Of a stretch of DNA of 64,000 bases, positions 56,256 to 64,000 are shown piece after piece; position 1 is the first letter of the stretch, and every line of letters starts with the position of its first letter. This DNA comes from Phormidium willei BDU 130791 (GTDB lineage Bacteria > Cyanobacteriota > Cyanobacteriia > Cyanobacteriales > Geitlerinemataceae): contig LSZA01000001.1 of NCBI GenBank assembly GCA_001637315.1, forward strand, positions 1 to 64,000, read 5' to 3'. The notes beneath the pieces are model-generated. The model searched no databases, was not told the origin of the DNA, and was given only the letters and a program-made list of their open reading frames with translations. The position numbers and the translations under genes are program-made.

Positions 56256-57008
56256 ATGAGGTTGCGTAAACGGGTTTTAATTTTAGTCGGAACTGGGGAG
56301 GGGCGAAAACTGGCCCGCCAAGCGTCGCAACGGGGGGATATTGAGGCGATCGCCTCTCTGGCGGGCCGCACTCGTCACCCGGATATTCCCATTGAAACCA
56401 CTCGCATCGGTGGTTTTGGTGGCGTTGAGGGATTGCGGGAGTATCTAAGAGAGCAACAGATCGAGGCGTTAGTCGATGCGACTCATCCCTTTGCGGCCCA
56501 AATTTCTCAGAATGCGGCCCAAGCGGCTGAGGAGGCGGGGATTCCCCATTTACGGCTGACTCGTCCCCCGTGGTCGCCCCAGCCAGGAGATCACTGGTTG
56601 GAGGTGTCGAGTTATGCTGAGGCGGCTCAGCGGGTTCGGGAGGTGGCCGGGCGGGTCTTTTTAACGATTGGTCGTCAAGAGTTGGCCCGTTTTGCTCAGG
56701 TGCGACAGGTGTGGTTCTTGATGCGTATGATTGATCCGCCAGCGGCGGATTGTCCGTGTCCTCCTGGGGAGATTCTGTTGGCTCGAGGGCCGTTTTCCCT
56801 TGATGAGGAGCGGAGGCTTTTGCAGGATTATCAGATTGGGGCGATCGTCAGTAAAAACAGCGGTGGGGATGGAACCTACGCCAAAATTGTCGCGGCCCGA
56901 GATTTGCAGCTTCCCATCATTATGGTGCAACGGCCAGCCATGCCGATGGGGGACTGTGTGAGTGATCTGGCTGATGTGTTTGATTGGTTGTATGGTCTGG
57001 GGAGATAA
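56256..57008 (+). CDS. cobK: Precorrin-6A reductase
   Basis: 250 residues. Reduces precorrin-6A to dihydroprecorrin-6A with NADPH. Motifs: VLILVGTGEGRKLARQAS (dinucleotide site), IEALVDATHPFAAQISQNAA and IVSKNSGGDGTYAKI. It supplies a step of the same pathway as the cobalamin cluster 18 kb upstream but is not linked to it, and no riboswitch is seen before it. Confidence 0.9.
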   Translation: MRLRKRVLILVGTGEGRKLARQASQRGDIEAIASLAGRTRHPDIPIETTRIGGFGGVEGLREYLREQQIEALVDATHPFAAQISQNAAQAAEEAGIPHLRLTRPPWSPQPGDHWLEVSSYAEAAQRVREVAGRVFLTIGRQELARFAQVRQVWFLMRMIDPPAADCPCPPGEILLARGPFSLDEERRLLQDYQIGAIVSKNSGGDGTYAKIVAARDLQLPIIMVQRPAMPMGDCVSDLADVFDWLYGLGR

Positions 57009-57077
57009 TCCACCGCGTCCCGTGAATTCAGGGTATCCTGGCCAGGATGTTCGCCTGGGCTGGCTCCCTGCTGGATC

Positions 57078-58598
57078 ATGACTGTCGGTATTTGGATTCT
57101 TGGTCATCAACTCTCGCTGAATCATCCGGCGTTGCAGCGGTTTGATGCGTTGGATGGGTCTGAACGGCCCCCGATTCTCTTGATTGAGTCTCTCAGGTTG
57201 GCTGGCGATCGCCCCTATCATCGTCAAAAACTGGTGCTGGTTTGGTCCGCCATGCGTCATTTTGCTGCTGAACTGAGCGAGGCTGGCTGGGATGTAACCT
57301 ATTGCACTGAGGAGACCTTCGCAACGCCTTTAACGGAGTGGATTGAGGACCAGCGCCTTTCGGAAGTCTGGCTGATGGACCCTGAAGATTTTCCCTTTAA
57401 GCACCATCTGGAGACTCTCGATCTTCCTTGTCCTCTGAAATTTCTTGATAATAACCTGTTTCTTTGGAGTCAAGCCGAGTTTTTCGACTGGGCTACTTCC
57501 CGCAAGTCGTTGTTACTTGAATCGTTCTACCGAGAGGGGCGAAAACGCTTTCAGGTGTTGATGAAGGGTCATGATCCCAAAGGCGGAATTTGGAATTATG
57601 ACAAGCAAAATCGTCAACCGCCCCGGGGTGATTTAAATCCCCCTAAACCTCTCAGTTTTCCGCCTGATGAGGTGACTCAAGCGGTGATGGAACAGGTCAA
57701 CCAGGTATCTCAGTCGTCGGGGTATGGGGAGATGGAGGGGTTTGCTTGGGCGGTGACGCGATCGCAAGCCTTGGAGGTGCTGGACTATTTTCTTGAGCAT
57801 CAGTTACCCCAGTTCGGTCCCTATCAAGATGCGATGGTTACCCGAGAAGAGACGCTTTGGCATTCTCTGCTCTCACCTTATCTCAATCTGGGGTTATTGC
57901 ATCCTCGGGAGGTGATTGCGGCGGTTGAAACAGCCTACGACCGAGATCAGTTCCCGATTGCGAGTGTAGAAGGGTTTATCCGACAGGTTCTCGGTTGGCG
58001 GGAATATATGCGGGGACTGTATCTCTATTTTGGCCCCGAGTACGCTCACAGTAACTGGTTTGACCATGATGCGCCTCTACCGGAGTTTTTCTGGGATGCT
58101 GAAAAAACGGATCTCAATTGTTTGTATCAGGTTCTGAAACAGGTTGAACGTAGTGGCTATGCGCATCATATCCAACGCTTGATGATTTTGGGCAATTTTG
58201 CCACGATCGCCGGGTTGTCGCCTCAGGCGGTGGTGGCTTGGTTTCACGCCGCCTTTATTGATGGCTATGATTGGGTGATGCAAACGAATGTGTTGGGAAT
58301 GGCCCTGTTCGCCGATGGGGGACGCTTAGCGACGAAACCCTATGTGGCGTCGGCGAACTATATCCACAAGATGAGTGATTATTGTCAACACTGTCGCTAC
58401 GATCGCCGCTCTCGCACGGGGGATCGGGCCTGTCCTGTTAATGTGTTCTATTGGGACTTTCTAATCCGACATCGCGATCGCCTCAAGGATCTCGGACGCA
58501 TGAATTTGATGTTAAGCCATATCAAACGCATTTCCCCGGAAGAACAGGCCCAGATTCAGGGGTTGGCGGAGGAGTGGCGGGCCGCTCAGGGGAGATAA
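57078..58598 (+). CDS. FeS-type bacterial cryptochrome/photolyase (PhrB-like)
   Basis: 506 residues. N-terminal antenna domain (WILGHQLSLNHPAL), then an FAD-binding helical domain (FIRQVLGWREYMRGLYLYFG; TNVLGMALFADGG). Four cysteines at 348, 436, 439 and 452 (NCLY; YCQHC; ACPVN) match the spacing of the [4Fe-4S] ligands in Agrobacterium PhrB, a (6-4) photolyase, so this is the FeS-BCP (CryPro) class, often labelled photolyase-related protein. Blue-light repair or signalling. Confidence 0.92.
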   Translation: MTVGIWILGHQLSLNHPALQRFDALDGSERPPILLIESLRLAGDRPYHRQKLVLVWSAMRHFAAELSEAGWDVTYCTEETFATPLTEWIEDQRLSEVWLMDPEDFPFKHHLETLDLPCPLKFLDNNLFLWSQAEFFDWATSRKSLLLESFYREGRKRFQVLMKGHDPKGGIWNYDKQNRQPPRGDLNPPKPLSFPPDEVTQAVMEQVNQVSQSSGYGEMEGFAWAVTRSQALEVLDYFLEHQLPQFGPYQDAMVTREETLWHSLLSPYLNLGLLHPREVIAAVETAYDRDQFPIASVEGFIRQVLGWREYMRGLYLYFGPEYAHSNWFDHDAPLPEFFWDAEKTDLNCLYQVLKQVERSGYAHHIQRLMILGNFATIAGLSPQAVVAWFHAAFIDGYDWVMQTNVLGMALFADGGRLATKPYVASANYIHKMSDYCQHCRYDRRSRTGDRACPVNVFYWDFLIRHRDRLKDLGRMNLMLSHIKRISPEEQAQIQGLAEEWRAAQGR

Positions 58599-58622
58599 TG
58601 GAGTTGTTTTATCGCGTCAACC

Positions 58623-60026
58623 ATGGGGTTTGAGTACGATTGGCTGGTTGTGGGAGATAGTGAGGGGGCGGTGCATTCGGCGTCTCTGGCGGCCCAGTGG
58701 GGGGCGCGGGTGGCTTGGGTGGTCCCTGCGGGAGAGACGTGGAGAAGGCGGGTTTGTGGTGAGTTGGCGATGGCTCAACTTCAGTCTTTGGCTTCAAGGG
58801 CTGATTTGGACCTGATCGATTTAGCGGCGAATTGGCGCTTGGCGGAGGAAATGACGGAGAATTTAGGGATTCTTCGGTCTCCGGCGACTCTCGCGCTGCA
58901 AGGGGTGGATGTCCACATCGGCTCTGTTGAGTTTATGCTCGATCCTCATCTACGGGTGCGGCTGCATGAGGCTGGGGCGTTGGGGTCGCGGCGGGAGCTG
59001 CGATCGCGCCACTATCTTCTGGCTCCCGCACCTCAACCTTATATTCCCCCGATTCCCGGTCTTCAGGAGATCCCGTATTATGACCTCAATCATCTTAAAC
59101 CGCTTCTGAGTGGGAAACTTCCCCAACATCTAACGATTGTCGGAGCGGATCCCCAGGGAGCTGTTTTAGCGCAAACTCTAGCTCGTTTGGGGGGTTCGGT
59201 GCAACTTCTCGTCGGTGAACCGTTCCTGTTACCTTACGAAGATCCTCAATTGGGGAAACGGCTGTACGCTCATCTGGAGGCGGCGGGGGTGCGGGTTCTC
59301 ACGGGAACGCCACTGATGCAGATTCGCGAGATTGAGGGCAAAATTTGGCTGCAAGGGGGGAATCAGGCCCTAGAAACTGAGGGGTTGGTTTTGGCTCAGG
59401 GCTGGCAAGGAAATTTACAGGGGATAGGGGTTGACAATTTGCAAATTAAATGGTACATGGGACGAATTGGAACGAATCCTAGGTTAGAGACGGCCCAGCC
59501 GAGCGTTTATGCTTGTGGTTCGCTGTTAGGGGGATATTGCGATCGCGAACTCGAACGCTATGAGGCGGAACTGGCGACGTATAATGCTCTGGTTTTACCG
59601 CGCGATCGCCTCGATTACAGTCGTCTACCTCGCATCGTCTCAACGGCTCCCCCCATTGCTGCGGTTGGCTTAACCACTCCCCAGGCTCAACAACGCTTTG
59701 GTGAGGAGTTTGTGACTCTATCATTACCCTTGTATCAGGTTGACTCGTGTCAGCGACGGGGACACCTCGATGGTTTGGCGACGTTACTGGTTCGTCCCTC
59801 GGGGCAAATCATTGGTGCGTATAGTATCGCAGACGAGGCGCCGCGCTGGATTCAGGCGATCGCCCTGTTGATGAAACAGAGATCTCATATCCGCAACCTC
59901 GCCACACTTCCACCTCCAGATCGAGATCTCTTTGACGGCTTTCTCCGACTCTGGAACCCGGTTTGGCGACAACAGCATCCCCAGCTTCATCGTCTGCAAC
60001 AGGCCTGGTTTGACTGGCGACGTTAA
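58623..60026 (+). CDS. Degenerate pyridine-nucleotide-disulfide oxidoreductase-like protein
   Basis: 467 residues. Overall order matches FAD/NAD oxidoreductases of the mercuric reductase/dihydrolipoamide dehydrogenase class: an N-terminal dinucleotide fold, a second one (LTIVGADPQGAVLAQTLARL), an ACGSLLGG segment in place of the usual second FAD motif, and a dimerisation domain (about 345-455). The first fold reads VVGDSEGAVHSA rather than GxGxxG, and the redox CxxxxC pair after it is missing (only VCGELA). It may not do disulfide chemistry. Begins 24 bases after the photolyase-like gene, so co-transcription is likely. Confidence 0.8.
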   Translation: MGFEYDWLVVGDSEGAVHSASLAAQWGARVAWVVPAGETWRRRVCGELAMAQLQSLASRADLDLIDLAANWRLAEEMTENLGILRSPATLALQGVDVHIGSVEFMLDPHLRVRLHEAGALGSRRELRSRHYLLAPAPQPYIPPIPGLQEIPYYDLNHLKPLLSGKLPQHLTIVGADPQGAVLAQTLARLGGSVQLLVGEPFLLPYEDPQLGKRLYAHLEAAGVRVLTGTPLMQIREIEGKIWLQGGNQALETEGLVLAQGWQGNLQGIGVDNLQIKWYMGRIGTNPRLETAQPSVYACGSLLGGYCDRELERYEAELATYNALVLPRDRLDYSRLPRIVSTAPPIAAVGLTTPQAQQRFGEEFVTLSLPLYQVDSCQRRGHLDGLATLLVRPSGQIIGAYSIADEAPRWIQAIALLMKQRSHIRNLATLPPPDRDLFDGFLRLWNPVWRQQHPQLHRLQQAWFDWRR

Positions 60027-60056
60027 CGGTTAATTGAGTTAATTTTTTGAGTCCAT

Positions 60057-60512
60057 ATGAAAGACGATTTCGCGATCCGCTTTGCTCCCCTCTCTTTAAC
60101 AGACGCCTATCAACGAGCCGATGACTCGGGTAATGGTGCGATTGTGGTGATGAGCGGTATGGTACGGGATAACACCGAGGGACGAGGGGTGAACTATTTG
60201 GAGTATCAAGCCTATGAACCGATGGCGTTAGAGGTGTTTCGTCAGATTGGTGAGCAAATTCGCCAACGCTGGCCGATGATCACGTCTGTGGTGATTCATC
60301 ATCGTATTGGCAAGCTGACGGTGGGTGAAATTAGTGTGTTAGTTGTGGTAGGTTGTCCCCATCGTGGTGAGGCGTTTGAGGCTTGTCGCTATGCGATCGA
60401 TACGCTCAAACATAATGCTCCGATTTGGAAAAAGGAACATTGGCAAGATGGGGCCAGTAGTTGGGTGAGTATTGGGGCCTGTGAGGAGAATCATCCCCTC
60501 ACAGACATCTAG
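60057..60512 (+). CDS. moaE: Molybdopterin synthase catalytic subunit
   Basis: 151 residues. Inserts dithiolene sulfur into precursor Z, taking it from the MoaD thiocarboxylate. The family core is intact: GAIVVMSGMVRDNTEGRGV, LEYQAYEPMAL, HHRIGKLTVGEISVLV and DTLKHNAPIWKKEHW (catalytic lysines). No moaD is adjacent. Starts 30 bases after the oxidoreductase-like gene, so it may share its transcript. Confidence 0.94.
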   Translation: MKDDFAIRFAPLSLTDAYQRADDSGNGAIVVMSGMVRDNTEGRGVNYLEYQAYEPMALEVFRQIGEQIRQRWPMITSVVIHHRIGKLTVGEISVLVVVGCPHRGEAFEACRYAIDTLKHNAPIWKKEHWQDGASSWVSIGACEENHPLTDI

Positions 60513-60542
60513 CACGACTTTAAAGTTAAAGTTGGTTTGACT

Positions 60543-61724
60543 CTAATCGGCCTGCCAACGGTCTAAATACTGCCAGGCGGAATAGGCTAAGGTAATCACT
60601 CCCGTTATAATCGCCTCTTCATCAATATCAAATTGAGGATGATGCAAGGCATAATTGCGTTGGTTGGCATGACCCACTCCGAGACGGAACATGGTTCCTG
60701 GGGCATGATCTAAATAGACCGAAAAATCTTCCGCTCCCAGGGAGGGTTCCATCAACAGTTGCATCCCCGTTTCCCCCCAGGCCTGACGTACTGTCGATTC
60801 GACAATCTGAGTTAAGGCCGTGTCGTTAAATACAGAAGGAACCAAACGGCGATAGTTCATTTCATACTTCGCCCCGTAGGTTTTGCAGACTCCGGCGACG
60901 ATGTTCTCAATCCAATCCGGGAGTTCGCGGTGGGTTTCCGGGTGCAGCGATCGCACCGTTCCCAGAAGTTGCACCGAGTCGGCGATCGCATTGGGGGCTC
61001 GTCCTCCCTGAATTTTACCAATGGTCAACACCACCGGCCGCAAGGGATTATGGGTGCGGGAAATGGCCTGCTGCAAGGTGGTAATCACCTGGGCCGCAAT
61101 CCAAATGGCATCCACCGCCTCATAGGGACGCGCCCCATGGCCCGACTCGCCGGTAATCATCAGTTCCAAGTCATCCGCCGCCGCCGTCAAAGCCCCATAA
61201 CGCACCCCCACAATACCGCCAGGAATGCTAGGAAACACATGAACCCCAAAAATGGCATCCACCTCCGCCATCGCCCCATCTGCGACCATCCAATGGGCGC
61301 CCTGGGCGATTTCTTCAGCGGGTTGGAAGAGGAATCGCACGGCTCCTGGCAACTCATCCACGAACCGAGAGAGGACCATGGCGGTTCCTAATCCCAGAGT
61401 GGTATGGACATCATGGCCGCAGGCGTGCATCACACCTGGATTGCGGGAGGCGAAGGGTAAGCCGGTGCGTTCTTCGATGGGGAGGGCATCCATATCGGTG
61501 CGAATGGCAACCCGAGGCTGTTGGCGGTCCCCGAGTTCCCCAATGACACCGGTTTGACCCACTCCCTCTCGGACTTGTACGCCACAGGAAGAAAGAACGC
61601 CAGCGACGTAGGCGGCGGTTTGGTACTCATGGCCACTCAGTTCAGGATGGCTGTGGATATGACGACGGATTTCAATCAGCCGAGGGGCGATTTCTTTGGC
61701 AAGGCTTTGGATGCGATCGAGCAT
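60543..61724 (-). CDS. M20-family amidohydrolase
   Basis: 393 residues from ATG 61724 (TTG 61784 would add 20). Zinc or manganese peptidase-fold enzyme like IAA-amino acid hydrolases and N-acyl amino acid amidohydrolases. Metal-ligand motifs: VMHACGHDVHTTLG, FQPAEEIAQGA, IFGVHVFP and HHPQFDIDEEAI. A lid/dimer domain lies at about 175-290. Substrate unknown. Convergent with moaE. Confidence 0.92.
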   Translation of the reverse strand: MLDRIQSLAKEIAPRLIEIRRHIHSHPELSGHEYQTAAYVAGVLSSCGVQVREGVGQTGVIGELGDRQQPRVAIRTDMDALPIEERTGLPFASRNPGVMHACGHDVHTTLGLGTAMVLSRFVDELPGAVRFLFQPAEEIAQGAHWMVADGAMAEVDAIFGVHVFPSIPGGIVGVRYGALTAAADDLELMITGESGHGARPYEAVDAIWIAAQVITTLQQAISRTHNPLRPVVLTIGKIQGGRAPNAIADSVQLLGTVRSLHPETHRELPDWIENIVAGVCKTYGAKYEMNYRRLVPSVFNDTALTQIVESTVRQAWGETGMQLLMEPSLGAEDFSVYLDHAPGTMFRLGVGHANQRNYALHHPQFDIDEEAIITGVITLAYSAWQYLDRWQAD

Positions 61725-61883
61725 CGTGAGGTTGGTCACTCCGAAAGGTCTTCTCTCTCTAGTGTCGCGAATGAGAGAGGACAAGGCGAATATCTAGTGG
61801 TTTTCTATTTTCGTCAATGGACTGGACGAGACTCAACTGATTGCTTCGTTGGTCATCGCTTTGTGAACGAACAGGTTGAGGGG

Positions 61884-62392
61884 TTATGAATTCGGTGCGA
61901 TCGCCCGTTCAAAGTCTTCTAGGGAGGAGAGGGTGACGGCTTGAATCAGTAAGGTTTTCAGGTAGGTGGCGTCGTCGATGGCGTTGATGCGATCGCTCAG
62001 GGAACTGGGAACGGGTCCAAACCGAGTTTCCAAGATATCCAGGATATCTTCGCGACGACTGGTTAACACTCCGGCTGAGACTCCGGCTTCTTGAGCGAAA
62101 CGCTCTAGGGGGGTGATATAAGGCATTTTTTCCTCCTCCTCAAAGGCGGCAATTTCAGTGTTAAACGATGACTCCAACTCTTCCGGGAGAGTCATGATCC
62201 AGTTGACCAGTCGGAAGAGTTCCAGAATATTTTGACGGCTATAGCCCCGACGGTAGAGGCTTTTAGTTACCTCCAGCTTCCATTGTAGTCGTTGGTTGGG
62301 CTGCTGTCGGGTGGCTTGGGTTTTCAAATGGGCCATCACCATCACCGCAAAGGGGTTCACATCCTCTTGTAGCTGGTCCCACTGGTCTTGAT
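61884..62392 (-). pseudogene. Rpn-family nuclease gene, 3' half
   Basis: The frame reads from TYQDQWDQLQEDVNPFAVMV through RLQWKLEVTKSLYRRGYSRQ to a natural stop at 61884, so the C-terminal half of an Rpn/PD-(D/E)XK recombination-promoting nuclease-like protein is intact. The 5' half lies at 63808-64000 on the same strand beyond the tnpB element. An internal ATG (62360) could still start a 158-residue fragment without the nuclease domain. Confidence 0.85.
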
Positions 62393-62598
62393 ACGTGAAT
62401 AGGTCGGGAGCTTGATAGCCCTGCTGCTTTAGCGCGGGGTGGAAAAGCGACTCGTGCGGCTTTAGCCGCCGTCAGCTTCTTAATCCTGTCTATCCAATCT
62501 TCGATTAGTTGAGTCATCGTTTTGCGCTTCTGCTTGGCAACCCGTCTCAGCTTCTCAAGTCGTCCTGTCTCAATCCTGACACTTAATCTTAATTTCAT
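62263..62598 (-). CDS. Ribbon-helix-helix-like small protein of the tnpB element
   Basis: 111 codons in frame. The first 45 residues (MKLRLSVRIETGRLEKLRRV then TMTQLIEDWIDRI) look like a CopG/Arc ribbon-helix-helix DNA-binding domain. It starts 46 bases from tnpB on the opposite strand, so the two share a control region. After about residue 68 the frame leaves the element and runs through the broken host gene in another frame, so the last 43 residues are accidental. Possibly a repressor of tnpB (inference). Confidence 0.65.
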   Translation of the reverse strand: MKLRLSVRIETGRLEKLRRVAKQKRKTMTQLIEDWIDRIKKLTAAKAARVAFPPRAKAAGLSSSRPIHVSRPVGPATRGCEPLCGDGDGPFENPSHPTAAQPTTTMEAGGN

Positions 62599-62643
62599 GG
62601 GACTGGCTACCCACTGGCTACCTCAATCGGCTATTATAATAGC

Positions 62644-63768
62644 ATGAAGACGCTCAAGTTCAAGCTGTACAACCACAAGCGAAATCATCACCTGAAGTGC
62701 ATCGTTAATGCCTCGGGAACGATTTACAACCACTGTATTGCGTTGCATCGTCGGTACTATCGGATGTGGGGCAAACACTTGAACTGCTCCAAGCTCCAGA
62801 AGCATATTGCTAAGCTCAGAAAACGTAATCCTTCCTGGAAAACCGTTGACGCTCAAGCAGTGCAAGACATCTGCCAGCGTATCGAAAAAGCGTATCAGTT
62901 GTTTTTTAAGCACAGAGACAAAGGGGTTCGTCCTCCTGGGTTTAAAAAAGTCAAAAAGTACAAATCGTTTACTCTCAAACAGAACAACTACAAGTTTCTC
63001 GGTGAAAACCGGGTGAAGATCTGCGGTCGAGTGTATCAGTTCTGGAAGTCCAGAGAAATTGAGGGGAAAATCAAAACGGTGACAGTTAAACGGACTCCAT
63101 TGGGAGAGATGTGTATGTTCGTCACGGTAGACGCTCCTTCGGAGCCGACTGTCAAAGTCGAGACGGGTAAAAGCGCTGGCTTTGACTTCGGACTGAAAAT
63201 GTTTCTCACGACCTCTGAAGGCTTCAGTATTGACGCCCCGCTGTTTTTTAAGCAATCTCTCCGTGAGATTCAGAAGGCGAACCGAGAACTGTCCCGCAAA
63301 CAGAAAAGCTCGAACAAGCGAGAACGCGCTCGAAAGAACCTAGTTCGTCGCCACGAAGACATTGTTCATCGGCGAGAGGACTGGTTCTGGAAACTAGCTC
63401 ACTGGCTGACCGATCGGTTTGACGTTCTCTATTTCGAGACGTTGAACCTAAAAGCCATGCAGCGACTCTGGGGACGCAAAGTCTCTGACTTAGGATTTCG
63501 GTCGTTCCTGAAAATCTTGGAATGGGTCGCTCAAAAGAAAGGAAAAGTCGTTGCCTACATCGACCGTTGGTTTCCATCCAGTAAGACCTGCTCGGGCTGT
63601 GGGTATGTTTTGGACGAGTTGGATTTGAGCGTGAGACGGTGGCGCTGCCCGTCTTGTGGGTCGAAAAACGACCGTGACGAAAACGCCGCCATCAATATCA
63701 AACAGGTTGGGGCATCAACCTGTGGGCGAGGTAAAGTCAGTCAGGCTCAGCCTGCATTTACTGTTTGA
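62644..63768 (+). CDS. tnpB: TnpB RNA-guided nuclease (IS605 family)
   Basis: 374 residues, full length. RuvC active-site residues are present: Asp181 (GFDFGLKMF), Glu265 (YFETLNLKAM) and Asp345 (NDRDENAAINI). The zinc ribbon is intact: Cys316/319 and Cys335/338. TnpB proteins are programmable nucleases guided by an RNA from the element's right end and help keep the element in place. No frameshift or missing key residue, so probably active. Confidence 0.93.
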   Translation: MKTLKFKLYNHKRNHHLKCIVNASGTIYNHCIALHRRYYRMWGKHLNCSKLQKHIAKLRKRNPSWKTVDAQAVQDICQRIEKAYQLFFKHRDKGVRPPGFKKVKKYKSFTLKQNNYKFLGENRVKICGRVYQFWKSREIEGKIKTVTVKRTPLGEMCMFVTVDAPSEPTVKVETGKSAGFDFGLKMFLTTSEGFSIDAPLFFKQSLREIQKANRELSRKQKSSNKRERARKNLVRRHEDIVHRREDWFWKLAHWLTDRFDVLYFETLNLKAMQRLWGRKVSDLGFRSFLKILEWVAQKKGKVVAYIDRWFPSSKTCSGCGYVLDELDLSVRRWRCPSCGSKNDRDENAAINIKQVGASTCGRGKVSQAQPAFTV

Positions 63769-63807
63769 CCCCAGAATCCCCGTCGCGTGATTCGCGGGGA
63801 GTTTGTC
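63640..63807 (+). ncRNA. Putative omega RNA (reRNA) at the tnpB 3' end
   Basis: By analogy with ISDra2 the guide RNA of TnpB overlaps the tnpB 3' end and runs through the right end into the flank. The hairpin at 63777-63799 and the right-end position fit. The guide would then be copied from the host sequence after 63807 (AATGTAAGAGTTTGACGC). The 5' limit is a guess. Confidence 0.4.
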
Positions 63808-64000
63808 AATGTAAGAGTTTGACGCTGGGAAACTCGAATGAGATTTTGCTATCCCAGAGCTCATAGCCGAAGTTTTTAGGGGTCCAGTTGGGTCGATCAT
63901 CGGCCAAAATCACCAAGCTGGCCACGGGTAGCTTGTAGCGGTCAAAGATGCGATAGTTATAGACGAACACCCGTTGGTTGAAGAGTGCTTCGTATTGACT
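63808..64000 (-). pseudogene. Rpn-family nuclease gene, 5' half (runs off window)
   Basis: Open on the minus strand from the window edge: QYEALFNQRVFVYNYRIFDR, then LPVASLVILADDRPNW and FGYELWDSKISFEFPSVKLL, typical of the N-terminal nuclease half of Rpn-family proteins. It then meets a stop (TGA) at 63806-63808, at the element's right end. The start codon lies outside the window. Confidence 0.85.

Larger units (their letters stand above)
62393..63807 (+). mobile_element. IS605/IS607-type element carrying tnpB, no tnpA
   Basis: About 1.4 kb. It begins just after TTGAT (62388-62392) and ends near GTTTGTC (63807). Joining the flanks there restores one frame of the host nuclease gene (VKLL-H-YQDQW). 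Near the left end is a short hairpin (GCGGCTTTAGCCGC, near 62457-62470); near the right end is an imperfect one (CCCC..CGCG-TGATT-CGCGGGG, 63777-63799). No target duplication, as expected for the family. Without tnpA it needs a transposase in trans. Ends are inferred to within a few bases. Confidence 0.75.

Noticed and set aside
56661-57260. 199-codon open frame on the minus strand
   Set aside because: It is antisense to cobK and the photolyase-like gene, both of which have clear family motifs.
62623-63255. 210-codon open frame antisense to tnpB
   Set aside because: Composition looks random and it opposes an intact TnpB with all catalytic residues.

Overview
The window is chromosomal DNA from a cyanobacterium. 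Three things point there: the palindrome GCGATCGC (HIP1) recurs throughout, genes for beta-carboxysome shell and form IB Rubisco are present, and NDH-1, BtpA, CcmM and cyanoexosortase families occur that are typical of the phylum. GC content looks moderate (about 50-55% by eye). I cannot name the genus; a filamentous, non-heterocystous lineage is a guess.

Layout. 1-3.6 kb: 3' part of a secreted TPR protein, a lipoprotein, a membrane protein, a gamma-glutamylcyclotransferase-like protein and an antitoxin-like orphan. 3.7-9.7 kb: respiratory cytochrome oxidase locus, with ctaB-ctaA (heme O/A synthesis) divergent from ctaC-ctaD-ctaE (subunits II, I, III). 9.7-22.2 kb: CO2-concentrating super-locus. 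On the minus strand lie ccmK2-ccmK1-ccmL-ccmM-ccmN followed by rbcL-rbcX-rbcS; divergent on the plus strand are ndhF-ndhD-cupB, which encode a CO2-hydrating NDH-1 module. 22-32 kb: a GAF histidine kinase, DUF3155, a cytochrome b6f cofactor-assembly protein, leuD, leuC, ndhB and a WD40 protein. 32-35 kb: acylphosphatase and a DevC/DevA ABC exporter pair without DevB. 34.8-39.1 kb: cobalamin genes, with cbiET divergent from cobG-cbiC-cbiL and a cobalamin riboswitch before cobG. 39-45 kb: a PhnD-like lipoprotein next to a hybrid histidine kinase, then DUF1997, an SDR and a secreted DUF2135-like protein. 45-49 kb: argJ, a VKOR-thioredoxin fusion and btpA. 48.6-56 kb: surface and exopolysaccharide functions (SGNH hydrolase, DegT aminotransferase, exosortase, NDP-sugar pyrophosphorylase), an S9 peptidase and scpA. 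56-62 kb: cobK, an FeS-type photolyase-like protein, a degenerate pyridine-nucleotide oxidoreductase, moaE and an M20 amidohydrolase. 61.9-64 kb: an Rpn-family nuclease gene split by an IS605-type tnpB element.

How genes work together. NDH-1/CupB turns CO2 into bicarbonate, the carboxysome (CcmKLMN) encloses Rubisco, and RbcX assembles it; all are within about 12.5 kb. CtaA/CtaB make the heme for CtaD. CobG, CbiC, CbiL, CbiET and CobK cover several steps of corrin-ring synthesis.

The most interesting non-textbook signals are: (1) the TnpB element with a TTGAT left flank, a divergent ribbon-helix-helix ORF and no tnpA, sitting in a reconstructable broken gene; (2) a 70-base structured element between ctaD and ctaE; (3) a plus-strand terminator upstream of minus-strand rbcL; (4) a CcmM with four SSUL repeats whose cysteine pairs are in the last two; (5) the PhnD-kinase pair without a transporter; and (6) many unrelated short tandem repeats in the spacers. 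I saw no rRNA, tRNA or CRISPR array. Start sites were set by eye, and many rest on ATG over TTG preference plus family length.
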